Of a DNA stretch of 64,000 bases, positions 53,916 through 63,548 are shown piece after piece. The stretch is taken from positions 496,001 to 560,000 of the forward strand of contig OZ244833.1 in assembly GCA_965220535.1 (NCBI GenBank), given 5' to 3'. The position numbers and the translations under genes are program-made. The stretch's first letter is position 1; each line of letters starts with the position of its first letter. The notes below the pieces were generated by a model. That model had not been told where the DNA came from. It searched no databases and was given only the letters and a program-made list of their open reading frames with translations. The DNA is from HK1 sp965220535. Its GTDB lineage: Bacteria > Pseudomonadota > Gammaproteobacteria > HK1.

Positions 53916-54854
53916 TCAAGGGTTGCGCTTGGCGGCGGCGATGCCGACGGCCAAACGCTCGATACTGAGCTGTTCGTTGGGATTCGCCCGATTGATCACC
54001 CGATTCCGGAGCTCGAGGCATTGATCGATCAGGGGCAGCAGCCGGATACGCACTCGTCCCTCGAGGGCCGATTCGCGCAAGCGGACGGCAAGAATATCAC
54101 CGACCCACCAAGAAACGCGATCGAGTCCTCGCGCCTTCCAAGCGGCGGCGATCTTCAGCGGATCTTCACCGCTCATGAGCGCGTCCACCTCGCGTTCCAG
54201 ACTCTCTCGAAGAACGATTTGCTCGTCCTTCGACAAGGCCAAAGCCCGTACTGGCGCTCCGTGCGCGATCCGCAGCAAAGCGGCGGCATCGTGCTTCGAA
54301 CCCTCTTTCCGCAGGGCCTGTTCGAGCCACGCCGAAGCCACCGCCGGGGGCGGGGTCGGAAAATCGATCATCTGGCAGCGGCTGCGGACCGTCGCCGGAA
54401 GCAAGGTGGCATTGGTCGATACGAGGATGAAGACGGTCTCGCCGGAGGGCTCTTCCAATGTCTTGAGCAGGGTGTTGGCGGCATGATGGTTGACGCGCTC
54501 CGCCGGATCGATCAGCACCGCCTTGCGGCGACCGATACCGGGGGTGAGGTTGGTGCGGTGGATGATCTCGCGGATTTGATCGATGACGATTTCGCGCCGA
54601 TCCTCCCTCACCCCGACGTCGACCCGATCCGGGTGGCTGCCGCTCGCACACAGCACGCAGGAATCGCATTCCCCGCAAGGGGGGCTCCCTTCTTTCGAGC
54701 ACAAGACGGCGGCGGCCAAGCGAGCGGCGAAACGACCCTCGCCATTGCCGCCGGGACCCCGCAACAAGAGCGCATGGGGGATGACGCCGGTTTCGATGCC
54801 GCGGGCGAGCCGAGCCCACTGCGCATCGTGCCATGGCAAGGGCTCGGGAATCAT
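53916..54854 (-). CDS. holB: DNA polymerase III delta-prime subunit (312 aa)
   Basis: A clamp-loader AAA+ subunit. The amino-terminal part has HALLLRGPGGNGEGRFAARL, a P-loop without the usual lysine, as in other delta-prime proteins that do not hydrolyse ATP. It is followed by a zinc module CGECDSCVLCASGSHPD (four cysteines) and RRKAVLIDPAERVNHHAANT with LLKTLEEPS, then the sensor region LPATVRSRCQ and a helical collar domain to the end. ATG 54854 overlaps the stop of tmk as ATGA, which favours it over the ATG 18 bases upstream (54872). The tmk-holB order is standard in gammaproteobacteria. Confidence 0.92.
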   Translation of the reverse strand: MIPEPLPWHDAQWARLARGIETGVIPHALLLRGPGGNGEGRFAARLAAAVLCSKEGSPPCGECDSCVLCASGSHPDRVDVGVREDRREIVIDQIREIIHRTNLTPGIGRRKAVLIDPAERVNHHAANTLLKTLEEPSGETVFILVSTNATLLPATVRSRCQMIDFPTPPPAVASAWLEQALRKEGSKHDAAALLRIAHGAPVRALALSKDEQIVLRESLEREVDALMSGEDPLKIAAAWKARGLDRVSWWVGDILAVRLRESALEGRVRIRLLPLIDQCLELRNRVINRANPNEQLSIERLAVGIAAAKRNP

Positions 54855-55510
54855 CGAAGCCCCCGGCGACATGAGCCCTCACGGGAGCGCTCACGGATAC
54901 CGGCGATGATATGCGCGGTGATCTCCTCTTTTTCGGCCGTGGCATCGATCACCAAATATCGATCCGGATCCGCGCGCGCCCGCTCGAGATAGCCCTTGCG
55001 AACGGCGCGGAAAAAATCGAGGGGTTCGCGTTCGAAACGATCCGCCGCTTGTCCTCTGCGATGCGCCCGCGCCATCCCCGCCTCCGGCGCAAGGTCCAAA
55101 ATGACGACCAAATCGGGGCGAAACGATCCTTGCACCGCCCGCTCGAGCATTTCGATCCGCTCTTTTCCCATCCCCCGACCCGCTCCCTGATAGGCGAAAC
55201 TGGCATCGGTGAAGCGATCGCAAAAGACCCAGCGACCGGCTTCCAAGCCCGGCCGGATCAGCTTGTCGATATGCTCGGCCCGGGCCGCGAATATCAACAG
55301 CAGCTCCGCGATGGGGTCCATCCCCTCCCGCCGCGAATCGAGCAACAAGGTGCGCAGGGATTCCCCCAAGGGCGTTCCCCCCGGCTCGCGGGTGAGCAGA
55401 GGATCGCAGGCTCCGAACTCGGCGCCGCGCTCGACGAGGGCCGCAAGCTGGGTGGTCTTGCCCGCTCCCTCGATGCCGTCGAGAACCACGAAACGCCCGC
55501 GAGCGCTCAT
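54851..55510 (-). CDS. tmk: Thymidylate kinase (219 aa)
   Basis: Phosphorylates dTMP to dTDP. The P-loop is DGIEGAGKTTQL (residues 11-22); the dTMP-binding DR motif is WVFCDRFTDASFAYQGAGRG; the LID region contains RRGQAADRFEREPLDFF. The REPGGTPLGE segment is typical. The length of ~210-220 residues is normal, with a slightly long arginine-rich tail. The start follows mltG by 60 bases and its stop overlaps the start of holB by one base triplet offset (ATGA). Confidence 0.95.
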   Translation of the reverse strand: MSARGRFVVLDGIEGAGKTTQLAALVERGAEFGACDPLLTREPGGTPLGESLRTLLLDSRREGMDPIAELLLIFAARAEHIDKLIRPGLEAGRWVFCDRFTDASFAYQGAGRGMGKERIEMLERAVQGSFRPDLVVILDLAPEAGMARAHRRGQAADRFEREPLDFFRAVRKGYLERARADPDRYLVIDATAEKEEITAHIIAGIRERSREGSCRRGLR

Positions 55511-55570
55511 CCTCGCCGCCCCGACAAGAGCCTGGCCTCGCCGAAAAGCGGGCCGCGAAGAGCCCCTCGC

Positions 55571-56608
55571 TCATGAGTTTTCATCCGAGCCTCGCTTTCT
55601 TTGCTGATATTTTCGCACCGCCGCCCGGTGGTCGCGATAGTTGGTGGAAAATACATGACTTCCGTCCCCCCGCGAAACGAAATAAAGGGAGCCGTCCTCC
55701 GCCGGTGCGAGGGTCGCCTCGACCGAGTCCCATCCGGGGATCGCGATCGGAGTCGGGGGCAGGCCATGGCGCGTATAGGTGTTATAAGGCGTATCGCGAA
55801 CGAGATCGGAGCGACGCAAATCGCCGTCGAAATCCTCGCCGATACCGTAAATCACGGTGGGATCCGATTGCAGCCGCATCCCGAGGCGCAAGCGGGAGAC
55901 GAAAACCCCCGCTACCCGCGCCCGCTCTTCGATCGAACCGGTTTCTTTTTCGACGATCGATGCCAATATCAACGCATCGTCGAGGGTGGCCAAGGGGAGA
56001 TCCGCTTGCCGTCGGGGCCATGCGGCCGCGAGCCTCGCCGACATCGCCTCGAGGGCTCGGCGCAAGACGTCGATATCGGCGGTGCCGCGGGGGAAATGAT
56101 AGGTATCGGGAAAGAAACGCCCTTCGGGGTGGATATCCGCGCGATCCAAACGACGCATGATCTCCTCGTCGTCGAGGCCGGGCAGGGTTTGCAACAACAC
56201 CTCGTCGGCCGCGAGTCGCCGCCGCAGATCGCGGAAATTCCAACCCTCGATGATCGTGAAGGCGTGCTGGACGACCTCCCCCGCCACCAGCTTGGCCAGC
56301 AGATCCTCGGCGTCGATGCCGGGGGCGAAGGCGTATTCGCCGGCTTTGATCCGATCCGCGGATCCCGTCATGCGGGCATGGAGAACCAACCAGCGAGGCG
56401 ATTCGAGCACCCCGAGAGCGTCGAGATCTTCGGCGACTTCGCCGATCGACGCCCCTCGCCGCAGCTCGTAGACCACCGGCTCCGCGAGAGCCAAGGGCCG
56501 CTCCATCGCTTGCTTCCAGTCATGGAAGAGCCAAGCCGAAACCGCGCCGGCGACAAGAAGAAATCCCGTCGTCCAAAGAACGATGCGCTTGCTGGTCAAG
56601 GTCGGCAA
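55571..56608 (-). CDS. mltG: Endolytic peptidoglycan transglycosylase MltG (345 aa)
   Basis: Inner-membrane lytic transglycosylase of the YceG family that cleaves nascent glycan strands. A single transmembrane segment (about residues 9-27) is followed by a LysM-like segment (VYELRRGASIGEVAEDL) and the catalytic domain, with IIEGWNFRDL, EGRFFPDTYHFP, the catalytic glutamate in ILASIVEKETG (about residue 219), RLRLGMRLQSDPTVIYG and the terminal NTYTRHGLPPTPIAIPG. Length is typical. The usual pabC gene between fabF and mltG is absent here; instead there are 219 non-coding bases. Confidence 0.95.
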   Translation of the reverse strand: MPTLTSKRIVLWTTGFLLVAGAVSAWLFHDWKQAMERPLALAEPVVYELRRGASIGEVAEDLDALGVLESPRWLVLHARMTGSADRIKAGEYAFAPGIDAEDLLAKLVAGEVVQHAFTIIEGWNFRDLRRRLAADEVLLQTLPGLDDEEIMRRLDRADIHPEGRFFPDTYHFPRGTADIDVLRRALEAMSARLAAAWPRRQADLPLATLDDALILASIVEKETGSIEERARVAGVFVSRLRLGMRLQSDPTVIYGIGEDFDGDLRRSDLVRDTPYNTYTRHGLPPTPIAIPGWDSVEATLAPAEDGSLYFVSRGDGSHVFSTNYRDHRAAVRKYQQRKRGSDENS

Positions 56609-56827
56609 TCCTTCGAGTTCGATCGCGCGGCGGGCGGCAAAGCGAAGATCATCGGGGCATCATCGAAAGCCTCGATATTCGACCGCCGATGCGCCCCGAG
56701 GGACAGGAAAAACGAGAGATAGGAAAAATGCATCGATCCTGGCTGCGAAAAGGCTCGTTCGCGCACGGCTCGGATCCCCGGCCCCGACGCTTTCGGCGCC
56801 GGCCCTCGCCCCGCCGCGGGCGCGGGC

Positions 56828-58063
56828 TCATCGAAAACGTTTGAAGATCAAAGTCCCGTTGGTGCCGCCGAAGCCGAAGGAGTTGGACATCGCCACGTCG
56901 ATCTTCGCCGAACGCGCATGATGGGGGATATAGTCCAAATCGCACTCTTCGCCCGGCTCCTCCAAGTTGATGGTCGGGGGGGCGACGCCGTCTCGGATCG
57001 CAAGCACCGAAAACACCGCCTCGACTCCGCCGGCGGCCCCGAGGAGGTGGCCGATCATGGATTTGGTGGAACTGATCATCAAATGGCGGGCGTGGTCTTC
57101 GAAGCTGCGTTTGACCGCCCGGGTCTCGATCACGTCCCCGGCGGGGGTCGAGGTGCCGTGGGCATTGATGTAATCCACGCTCTCGGGGTTCATCTTCGCA
57201 TCGCGCAGGGCGATATCCATGCACCGGCGAGCGCCGTCGCCGTCTTCGGGCGGCAAGGTGATATGGAAAGCGTCGCTCGACATCCCGAAGCCGGCGAATT
57301 CCGCATAGATACGGGCATCGCGAGCGCGGGCGTGCTCCAAGGATTCGAGCACCATGATCCCCGCGCCGTCGCCCAAGACGAAGCCGTCTCGATCTTTGTC
57401 CCAAGGACGGCTCGCGCCCTCCGGATCGTCGTTTCGGGTCGAGAGCGCCCGCGCCGCCGCGAAACCGCCCAAGCCCATCGGCGAAGTGGCCATCTCCGCC
57501 CCCCCGGCGATCATCACGTCGACGTCGCCGCGCTCGATCATCCGCGCGGCGTTGCCGATATTATGAGCGCCGGTGGAACAGGCGGTGACGATGCCGTAGT
57601 TCGGCCCGCGGATACCGTATTCGATCGAGAGGTTGCCCGCGATCATATTGATGATATTGGAGGGAACGAAAAAGGGCGATATCTTGCGCGGGCCGCCGGC
57701 AAGAAAGGCGTCGTGTCCTTTTTCGATCCCCGGCAAGCCGCCGATGCCGGAGCCGATGGCGATGCCGATACGCTCCGGGTCGCTTGCGCCGACTTCGAGG
57801 GCGGCATCGGCGATCGCCTGCTTGGAGGCGACGATGCCGTAGTGAATGAAGGGGTCGATCTTGCGCGCTTCCTTAGGCGGGATCCAGGGATCGAGGTCGA
57901 AATCCCGCACCATGGCCCCGATCCGACTCCTGAACTCGCTGACATCGAAGGCATCGATACGACGCACCCCGCTGCGACCGGCGAGGATATTTTCCCAGCT
58001 CTCCTTGACACTGTGCCCGACCGGGGTGATCAGGCCGAGACCGGTAACGACGATTCGAGGCAT
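56828..58063 (-). CDS. fabF: 3-oxoacyl-ACP synthase II (411 aa)
   Basis: A condensing enzyme that elongates acyl-ACP with malonyl-ACP. The thiolase fold carries the catalytic triad: cysteine in VTACSTGAHNIG (about residue 162), histidine in NAHGTSTPAGD and histidine in STKSMIGHLLGAAGG. The carboxyl NSFGFGGTNGTLIF motif is present. The length matches FabF. The ATG at 58063 starts MPRIVVTGLGLITPVG, as usual, although its ribosome-binding site is weak. An unusually long 379-base gap separates it from acpP, so it could have its own promoter there. Confidence 0.96.
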   Translation of the reverse strand: MPRIVVTGLGLITPVGHSVKESWENILAGRSGVRRIDAFDVSEFRSRIGAMVRDFDLDPWIPPKEARKIDPFIHYGIVASKQAIADAALEVGASDPERIGIAIGSGIGGLPGIEKGHDAFLAGGPRKISPFFVPSNIINMIAGNLSIEYGIRGPNYGIVTACSTGAHNIGNAARMIERGDVDVMIAGGAEMATSPMGLGGFAAARALSTRNDDPEGASRPWDKDRDGFVLGDGAGIMVLESLEHARARDARIYAEFAGFGMSSDAFHITLPPEDGDGARRCMDIALRDAKMNPESVDYINAHGTSTPAGDVIETRAVKRSFEDHARHLMISSTKSMIGHLLGAAGGVEAVFSVLAIRDGVAPPTINLEEPGEECDLDYIPHHARSAKIDVAMSNSFGFGGTNGTLIFKRFR

Positions 58064-58442
58064 CGGATTGTTGTTTCGTCAGGTTTCGTCAGGGATTTTG
58101 TCGTCGAGGCGAACGGGCTTCGGAGGGAAAAACCGCTTCGATCATCGATCATCGCCCTCTTCCCGACGAGCGAAAGCGATTTTTCGTCTTCCGAGCGATG
58201 CCGGCGATAGCGGTCGATCCCGCGGATTCGAATCCCCCGTCGATCGACCGCCCAAGGCCTCGGGTCTTTGAATTCTCGGAAGCCTTGGCTTCGCCCCCGA
58301 ACCCCGGCCTCGAACACCGCCGTCGACGAGAGGGCTTCGATCGCCTGCGGCCTTCACCCGCGCGAAGAGGCGGCCGCCGAAAGAGGCCTTAGGGAACGAG
58401 CCTTTCGATATTCGCGGCAAAGAACGCCGCTTCGCTCTTCGA
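58064..58442. other. Long gap between acpP and fabF
   Basis: No gene or clear promoter seen. Neighbouring genes of this cluster in related genomes are usually close together, so 379 bases of GC-rich, apparently non-coding sequence is unusual. It is rich in TCGA/CGAT words but I found no hairpin with a T run. Confidence 0.45.
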
Positions 58443-58742
58443 TCATGATTCTGAATTATCCGGAAGACCCGGCGGAGAATCGGCAGGAGACTCCTCATCC
58501 GACTCGGCGACGACATTGGCCTTGATATAGTCGATCGCACCTTTGACCGTCGTGATTTCCTGCGACTCCTCATCCGGAATCTGGCAATCGAACTCATCTT
58601 CGAGAGCCATGATCAAATCGACTGTCGCCAGCGAATCCGCCCCGAGATCGTCGACGAAGGAGGAGCCCTCGCTGATCTCGCTTTCTTCGACGCCGAGCTG
58701 TTCGGCAACGATTTTCTTGACTCGTTCTTCCACTTTGCTCAT
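58443..58742 (-). CDS. acpP: Acyl carrier protein with extended tail (99 aa)
   Basis: Carries growing acyl chains on a phosphopantetheine attached to serine 37 in the motif FVDDLGADSLATVDLIMAL. The usual sequence at this place is DSLDTVEL, so two positions are changed, but the serine and flanking Asp/Leu are kept. Residues 1-77 form a normal four-helix ACP. Residues ~78-99 (ESDEESPADSPPGLPDNSES) are an extra acidic, proline-rich, probably disordered tail. The gene lies between fabG and fabF in the expected order, with an AGGA site before the ATG. Confidence 0.95.
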   Translation of the reverse strand: MSKVEERVKKIVAEQLGVEESEISEGSSFVDDLGADSLATVDLIMALEDEFDCQIPDEESQEITTVKGAIDYIKANVVAESDEESPADSPPGLPDNSES

Positions 58743-59032
58743 TTGAGAGGATTCCTGTACTTGGGGGCCATATCAAGACAAATACGCCGGCGCTCGATCT
58801 TCTTTCGCATCCGCAGTCGAAAGATGCGCGCTCGGCCTCCTGTCGGCATGAAGATCATCGACCGCTCTCGTTCTCGTCCGAGGCGGAAAACGCGGAGCGC
58901 TTGATAGTGTAGTCAATGCCACTTCGCTTGGCAAAAACGGAAAAACGAAAAGCGCAGGCGATCGAGGGGGCAAGGGCCGAGATCGGCGAGATCGACGATG
59001 CTTTGCGCACCGTGCGCGATGGGCCGCGATTC

Positions 59033-59776
59033 TCAGCCCATATACATCCCGCCGTTGACGTGCAGGGTCTCGCCGGTGATATAGGCGGCCTGTGGCGAAG
59101 CGAGGAATACGACGGCGGCGGCGACATCCTCGGGACGACCGAATTTCCCCAAGGGCACCGACTCCATCAATCGCTCGCGTTGCTCGGCGCTCAACGATCG
59201 AGTCATGTCGGTATCGATGAATCCGGGGGCGACGGCATTGACGGTGATCCCCCGAGCGCCGACCTCGCGGGCCAATGCCCGGGTGAAACCGACGATGCCC
59301 GCCTTGGCCGCCGCATAGTTGGTCTGCCCGGCGTTGCCGATAAAACCGACCACCGAGGTGAGGTTGACGATCCGGCCTCCGCGGCGTTTCATCAAATGCC
59401 GTATGCACTCTTTGCATGTGCGGTAGATCGAGCCGAGATCGGTTTCGATCACTGCCTGCCACTGCTCCTCGTTCATCCGCGCCAGCAGCGTATCGCGGCT
59501 GATACCGGCATTGTTGACGAGGATCCCCGGCATCTCCCCGGCTTCGGCGAGCGCGGCGAATCCCGCCGCCACCGAAGCCGGATCGGCGACATCCAACACC
59601 ATCCCCGAACCGGGAGCGGGAGCGTCGGCCAGCATGCGCTCGATCGCCTGCACGCCTTCGGGGCCGGTGGCGGTACCGATCACCATCGCCCCTCGTTCCG
59701 CCAACGCGCGGGCCACCGCGGCCCCGATACCCCGGCTCGCGCCGGTGACCAGAGCGATCTCGCCTTCGAAAATCAC
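59033..59776 (-). CDS. fabG: 3-oxoacyl-ACP reductase (247 aa)
   Basis: NADPH-dependent short-chain dehydrogenase of the fatty acid cycle. The cofactor motif is ALVTGASRGIGAAVA; NNAGISRDTLLARM follows; the catalytic serine is in VNLTSVVGFIGN and the YxxxK pair in QTNYAAAKAG; the end is ETLHVNGGMYMG. I chose the GTG at 59776 (VIFEGEIALVTG) because GAGGAGGAG lies about 8 bases upstream and the resulting length is that of FabG; the frame to 59869 adds 31 unlikely residues. Confidence 0.95.
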   Translation of the reverse strand: MIFEGEIALVTGASRGIGAAVARALAERGAMVIGTATGPEGVQAIERMLADAPAPGSGMVLDVADPASVAAGFAALAEAGEMPGILVNNAGISRDTLLARMNEEQWQAVIETDLGSIYRTCKECIRHLMKRRGGRIVNLTSVVGFIGNAGQTNYAAAKAGIVGFTRALAREVGARGITVNAVAPGFIDTDMTRSLSAEQRERLMESVPLGKFGRPEDVAAAVVFLASPQAAYITGETLHVNGGMYMG

Positions 59777-59870
59777 TTTCGATCTCCTCCTCGATCTCCT
59801 CGGATTCCCATCCACCCGCCGCCGGATCTCATCGGATCTCATCGGCAGGAAACGCGCTTCGCCCGCCACG

Positions 59871-60818
59871 CTACAAGGCGGCGGCGACCTTCAAAGCCTG
59901 CTCCAATGAATCGGCATCGTGCACCGCCGATACCTGCATATCGCGATCGATCCGCCGGGCAAGTCCGGCGAGCACCCGGCCCGGCCCGAATTCGATCAGC
60001 GCTTGCACCCCCGCCTCGCGCATCGACGAGATACAACGGCTCCACGGCACCGGGCGGACGAGCTGATCGACAAGGGCGGCGCGGATATCCCGCTCGTCGA
60101 GGTGCGGCAGCAGATCCGCATTATGCAAAACCGGCACTCGGGGAGGGCGCACGGGAATGGCCGCCAAACGCTCTTGCAAGCGATCCGAGGCCGGAGCCAT
60201 CAGCGGACAGTGCACCGGAACGCTCATCGGCAACCGAACGATCCTCCTCGCACCGGCGGCCCGCAGCGCTTCCATCGCGCGCTCCAAGGTCTCGATATCG
60301 CCGGCGATCGCCACTTGTCCCGGGGCGTTGAAATTGACCGCGGAGACATGCCCCGAACCGGGCTCGTCGCATACCCCGGCGCAGACCGAAACCACCGCCT
60401 CGTCCTCCAATCCGAGGACCGCGGCGATCCCCCCTTGGCCCGCGGGCACCGCTTCTTGCATATAGCGACCGCGCGCGGCCACGATGCGCACCGCATCCGC
60501 GAATTCGAGGGCTTCGAAAGCGGCGAGGGCGGAATATTCCCCTAGACTGTGACCGGCGGCGATATCGGGATCGGCGCCGCCCTTTGCCGCCCAACAGCGC
60601 CATACCGCCATTCCGGCCGTCAGCATCGCCGGCTGCGTGCGTTCGGTCTGTTGCAAACGCTCGTCCGGTCCCTCTTGCACGAGGGCCCAAAGGTCGTAGC
60701 CCAAAGCCTCGGAGGCCTCGGCGAATGTCTCGCGCACCTGCGGATAACGGCTCGCCAGATCGGTGAGCATGCCGACCGCTTGAGAGCCCTGCCCGGGAAA
60801 GACGGCGGCGAATTTCAT
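59871..60818 (-). CDS. fabD: Malonyl-CoA:ACP transacylase (315 aa)
   Basis: Loads malonate onto ACP. It starts MKFAAVFPGQGSQAVGML. The nucleophilic serine is in AAGHSLGEYSAL (about residue 91), the active-site arginine is in AARGRYMQEAVP, and the catalytic histidine in SVPVHCPLMAPASD. The length is typical. It lies between fabH (112 bases upstream) and fabG (94 bases downstream), all on the minus strand. Confidence 0.96.
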   Translation of the reverse strand: MKFAAVFPGQGSQAVGMLTDLASRYPQVRETFAEASEALGYDLWALVQEGPDERLQQTERTQPAMLTAGMAVWRCWAAKGGADPDIAAGHSLGEYSALAAFEALEFADAVRIVAARGRYMQEAVPAGQGGIAAVLGLEDEAVVSVCAGVCDEPGSGHVSAVNFNAPGQVAIAGDIETLERAMEALRAAGARRIVRLPMSVPVHCPLMAPASDRLQERLAAIPVRPPRVPVLHNADLLPHLDERDIRAALVDQLVRPVPWSRCISSMREAGVQALIEFGPGRVLAGLARRIDRDMQVSAVHDADSLEQALKVAAAL

Positions 60819-60931
60819 CGATCGACCAAAGCCTTCGGACGCCCGCGAGCGCAGCGCTCGCCGGGGCGCGCGCCGTGCGCGAAGGGATCGGCCTTGCGGG
60901 CCCTAAATATCTTGGCGAGCGGAGCCATCGT

Positions 60932-61927
60932 TCAATAGCGCACCAGGGCCGAACCCCAAGTGAAGCCTCCGCCGAAGGCCTCGAGCAGGAGCATCTGCCC
61001 CGGCTTGATGCGGCCATCGCGCACCGCGGTATCGAGGGCCAAGGGCACCGAGGCGGCCGAGGTATTTCCGTGCTTGCCGAGGGTGACGATCACCCTCTCC
61101 ATCGACATCCCGAGCTGGCGCACGGTGGCCTCGATGATGCGAATATTCGCTTGATGCGGCACTAGCCAATCGACCGCCGACTTGTCGATGCCGTTGGCGT
61201 TCAAGGTCTCCTCGACGATCCCTCCCAAAGCCCGCACCGCGAAGCGAAATACCTCCTTGCCCTTCATGATCGTACGCGCCTTCCCCGCCGGGGCCTTCGC
61301 GTCGGCGACGCCCTCGAGGGCATCGACCTGGCCATGCACGGTCCCGCCCTCGACATAGAGAAGGGATTCGCAACGGCCATCGGCATGGAGATGGGTCGAG
61401 AGCACCCCGGGGGTCGCCGAGGACTCGAGCACCACCGCCCCCGCACCATCCCCGAAAAGCACGCAGGTCGAGCGATCCGACCAATCCAGAAGGCGAGAAT
61501 GGGTATCCGCGCCGACCACCAAAACCCGCTTCGCACTGCCGGCACGAACGAATTTCTCGGCGATCCCGAGGGCGTAGACGAAGCCGGTGCAAACCGCTTG
61601 CACATCGAAAGCGGTGCAATTCCCGGCTCCGATCCGAGCCTGCAAGCGGCAGGCGGTCGAGGGGTAGATTCGATCCGGGGTCGCGGTTCCGACCACGATC
61701 AAATCCAAGGTGTCCGCTTCGATCGATGCCGCGGCCAACGCGTTTCGTGCCGCGCCCGCGGCCAGATCCACGGTCGTTTGATCGTCGGCGACCAGATGCC
61801 GCTGCCGGATACCGGTGCGCTCCCGGATCCAATCGTCGCTGGTATCCAAATCGCGCGCGAGTTCCTCGTTGGTGAGGATTCGCTCCGGCAAACAAGAGCC
61901 GGTGCCGATGATACGAGGATAGATCAC
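60932..61927 (-). CDS. fabH: 3-oxoacyl-ACP synthase III (331 aa)
   Basis: Initiates fatty acid synthesis by condensing acetyl-CoA with malonyl-ACP. The catalytic cysteine is in FDVQAVCTGFVYAL (about residue 111), the histidine in WLVPHQANIRII and the asparagine in LGKHGNTSAAS; GSALVRY ends the protein. The start is a GTG at 61927 that overlaps the plsX stop as GTGA, with a GGAGGAG stretch just upstream, so translation is coupled to plsX. Confidence 0.96.
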   Translation of the reverse strand: MIYPRIIGTGSCLPERILTNEELARDLDTSDDWIRERTGIRQRHLVADDQTTVDLAAGAARNALAAASIEADTLDLIVVGTATPDRIYPSTACRLQARIGAGNCTAFDVQAVCTGFVYALGIAEKFVRAGSAKRVLVVGADTHSRLLDWSDRSTCVLFGDGAGAVVLESSATPGVLSTHLHADGRCESLLYVEGGTVHGQVDALEGVADAKAPAGKARTIMKGKEVFRFAVRALGGIVEETLNANGIDKSAVDWLVPHQANIRIIEATVRQLGMSMERVIVTLGKHGNTSAASVPLALDTAVRDGRIKPGQMLLLEAFGGGFTWGSALVRY

Positions 61928-63006
61928 GCCTCCTCCCCGAGCCGCATGCGAGCGGGGGCATCGCTATCGTCGGGAGGAAATTGCAGGGGATTTTCGATCG
62001 CCTCGAGAGAAGCGGCGATATCCTCGCCGATCCGACCCGGGACATTCTTGCCGGTTTCGGCGACCGCTTCCAAGATCGCCCGTCGCCAAGCGACGATATC
62101 CGCGCTTCCGTGGCTCTTGATCACGATCCCGCGCAGGCCCACGAAGCTGGCGCCGTTGTATCGGCGAGGGTCCATGCGGCGACCGACCGAGCGCAATACC
62201 GGGCCCGCCAACAGGCCGGCGAGCCGGGCGGCGAGGCTGCGCCGGAATTCACGGCGAAGGGTATCGGAGATCATGCGCGCGACGCCCTCGCTCGACTTCA
62301 AAGCGATATTGCCGACAAAACCGTCGCAAACCACCACATCGGCCGTCCCTTGGTAGATATCATCCCCCTCGACGAAGCCGATATAGTTGAGATCGCTTTT
62401 TTCCAGCAGCTGCGCCGCTTCGCGCACCTGTTCGTTCCCCTTGATGACCTCTTGGCCGATATTGAGCAATCCGACCCGGGGTCGTTCGATCTCGTCCACC
62501 GCGCTGGTCAGCGCCGAACCCATCACCGCGAATTCCAGCAAATGACGCGGGGTGGATTCGATATTCGCCCCCAGATCCAGAACATGGGTTTGCCCCCGGA
62601 TCGTGGGCAGGGCGGAGATGATCGCGGGGCGGGAAACACCGGGCAGGGTCTTGAGCACGAAGCGGGCAATCGCCATCAGCGCTCCGGTATTGCCGGCGCT
62701 GACGCAGGCATCCGCCTGCCCTTCGTGCACCAAGTCGATGGCGACACGCATCGAGGATTCACGCTTCGAACGCAGAGCCCGCGCCGGCGGCTCGTCCATC
62801 TCCACCGCTTGGGAGGCATGGTGGATGCGAAGGCGTCGAGAGCGCGACGAGGTCCCGATCGACGCTTCGATCGCCGACCGATCGCCGCATAGGATCAGAT
62901 CGACATCGTCTCGCTCGGCGATGATCGCAAGGGCCGCCGGAACCACGACCCCCGGGCCATGATCCCCTCCCATCGCGTCGACGGCGATCGTGATATTCGC
63001 TGTCAT
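61924..63006 (-). CDS. plsX: Phosphate acyltransferase PlsX (360 aa)
   Basis: Makes acyl-phosphate from acyl-ACP, the first step of phospholipid synthesis by the PlsX/PlsY route. Typical blocks are ITIAVDAMGGDHGPGVVVPA, CVSAGNTGALMAIARFVLKT, VLDLGANIESTP, GLLNIGQEVIKGNEQVREA, YIGFVEGDDIYQGTADVVVC and the phosphate-binding DGFVGNIALKSSEGVA. The start at 63006 (MTANITIAV) was set by family alignment and an AGG site; the upstream in-frame extension to 63093 is arginine-rich and unlikely. The carboxyl tail is ~15 residues longer than usual. Confidence 0.95.
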   Translation of the reverse strand: MTANITIAVDAMGGDHGPGVVVPAALAIIAERDDVDLILCGDRSAIEASIGTSSRSRRLRIHHASQAVEMDEPPARALRSKRESSMRVAIDLVHEGQADACVSAGNTGALMAIARFVLKTLPGVSRPAIISALPTIRGQTHVLDLGANIESTPRHLLEFAVMGSALTSAVDEIERPRVGLLNIGQEVIKGNEQVREAAQLLEKSDLNYIGFVEGDDIYQGTADVVVCDGFVGNIALKSSEGVARMISDTLRREFRRSLAARLAGLLAGPVLRSVGRRMDPRRYNGASFVGLRGIVIKSHGSADIVAWRRAILEAVAETGKNVPGRIGEDIAASLEAIENPLQFPPDDSDAPARMRLGEEA

Positions 63007-63219
63007 CGGACCTGCGCCCCGAGACCGAGCGCAACCTCTCGAAAACCGGGGTCGAAAACGCGACCGGAGCCAAGCCCAAAACCCCCGGGGCAAGCCATGA
63101 AAAACTCGCGGAGCATCCGAAGGGTCTCGGGTTCGATAGCGCCGGCGGCTACTCCCGGCGGGTTCGAAGTGTTTTCGATCGCGCTTCGAAAGGCTTCGGC
63201 GGGTCGGCCGGAGCGGCGC

Positions 63220-63414
63220 TCAACTATCCTGCGGATCGTCTTGTTCGGTATGAATGACTTTGCGTCCGCGGTAATAACCGTCGGCGCTGACATGGTGACG
63301 AAGATGCACTTCGCCGGTTTCAGGATCCACGGCGGTGGTGCGGGCTTGCAGACGATCGTGCGCCCGCCGCATACCGCGCTTCGAGGGGGATTTTTTATTC
63401 TGCTGAACGGCCAT
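63220..63414 (-). CDS. rpmF: 50S ribosomal protein L32 (64 aa)
   Basis: A small, basic ribosomal protein with the conserved start MAVQQNKKSPSKRGMRRAHD and HHVSADGYYRGRKVI further on. This is the zinc-free form, without the four-cysteine motif. The position between yceD and plsX is standard. The carboxyl end (HTEQDDPQDS) is slightly longer than in E. coli. Confidence 0.96.
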   Translation of the reverse strand: MAVQQNKKSPSKRGMRRAHDRLQARTTAVDPETGEVHLRHHVSADGYYRGRKVIHTEQDDPQDS

Positions 63415-63548
63415 GGCTTCGGCTCTCCTGAGAAAATTGAGGCTATATTGTAATGTGAAGTCTCGATGAGCCTTCGGCTCGCCCGTCGAAAGCGCCGATC
63501 CGCCTCCGATCCGCCTCCGATTCGCCTAGCAGGCGATCGGGATCGACG

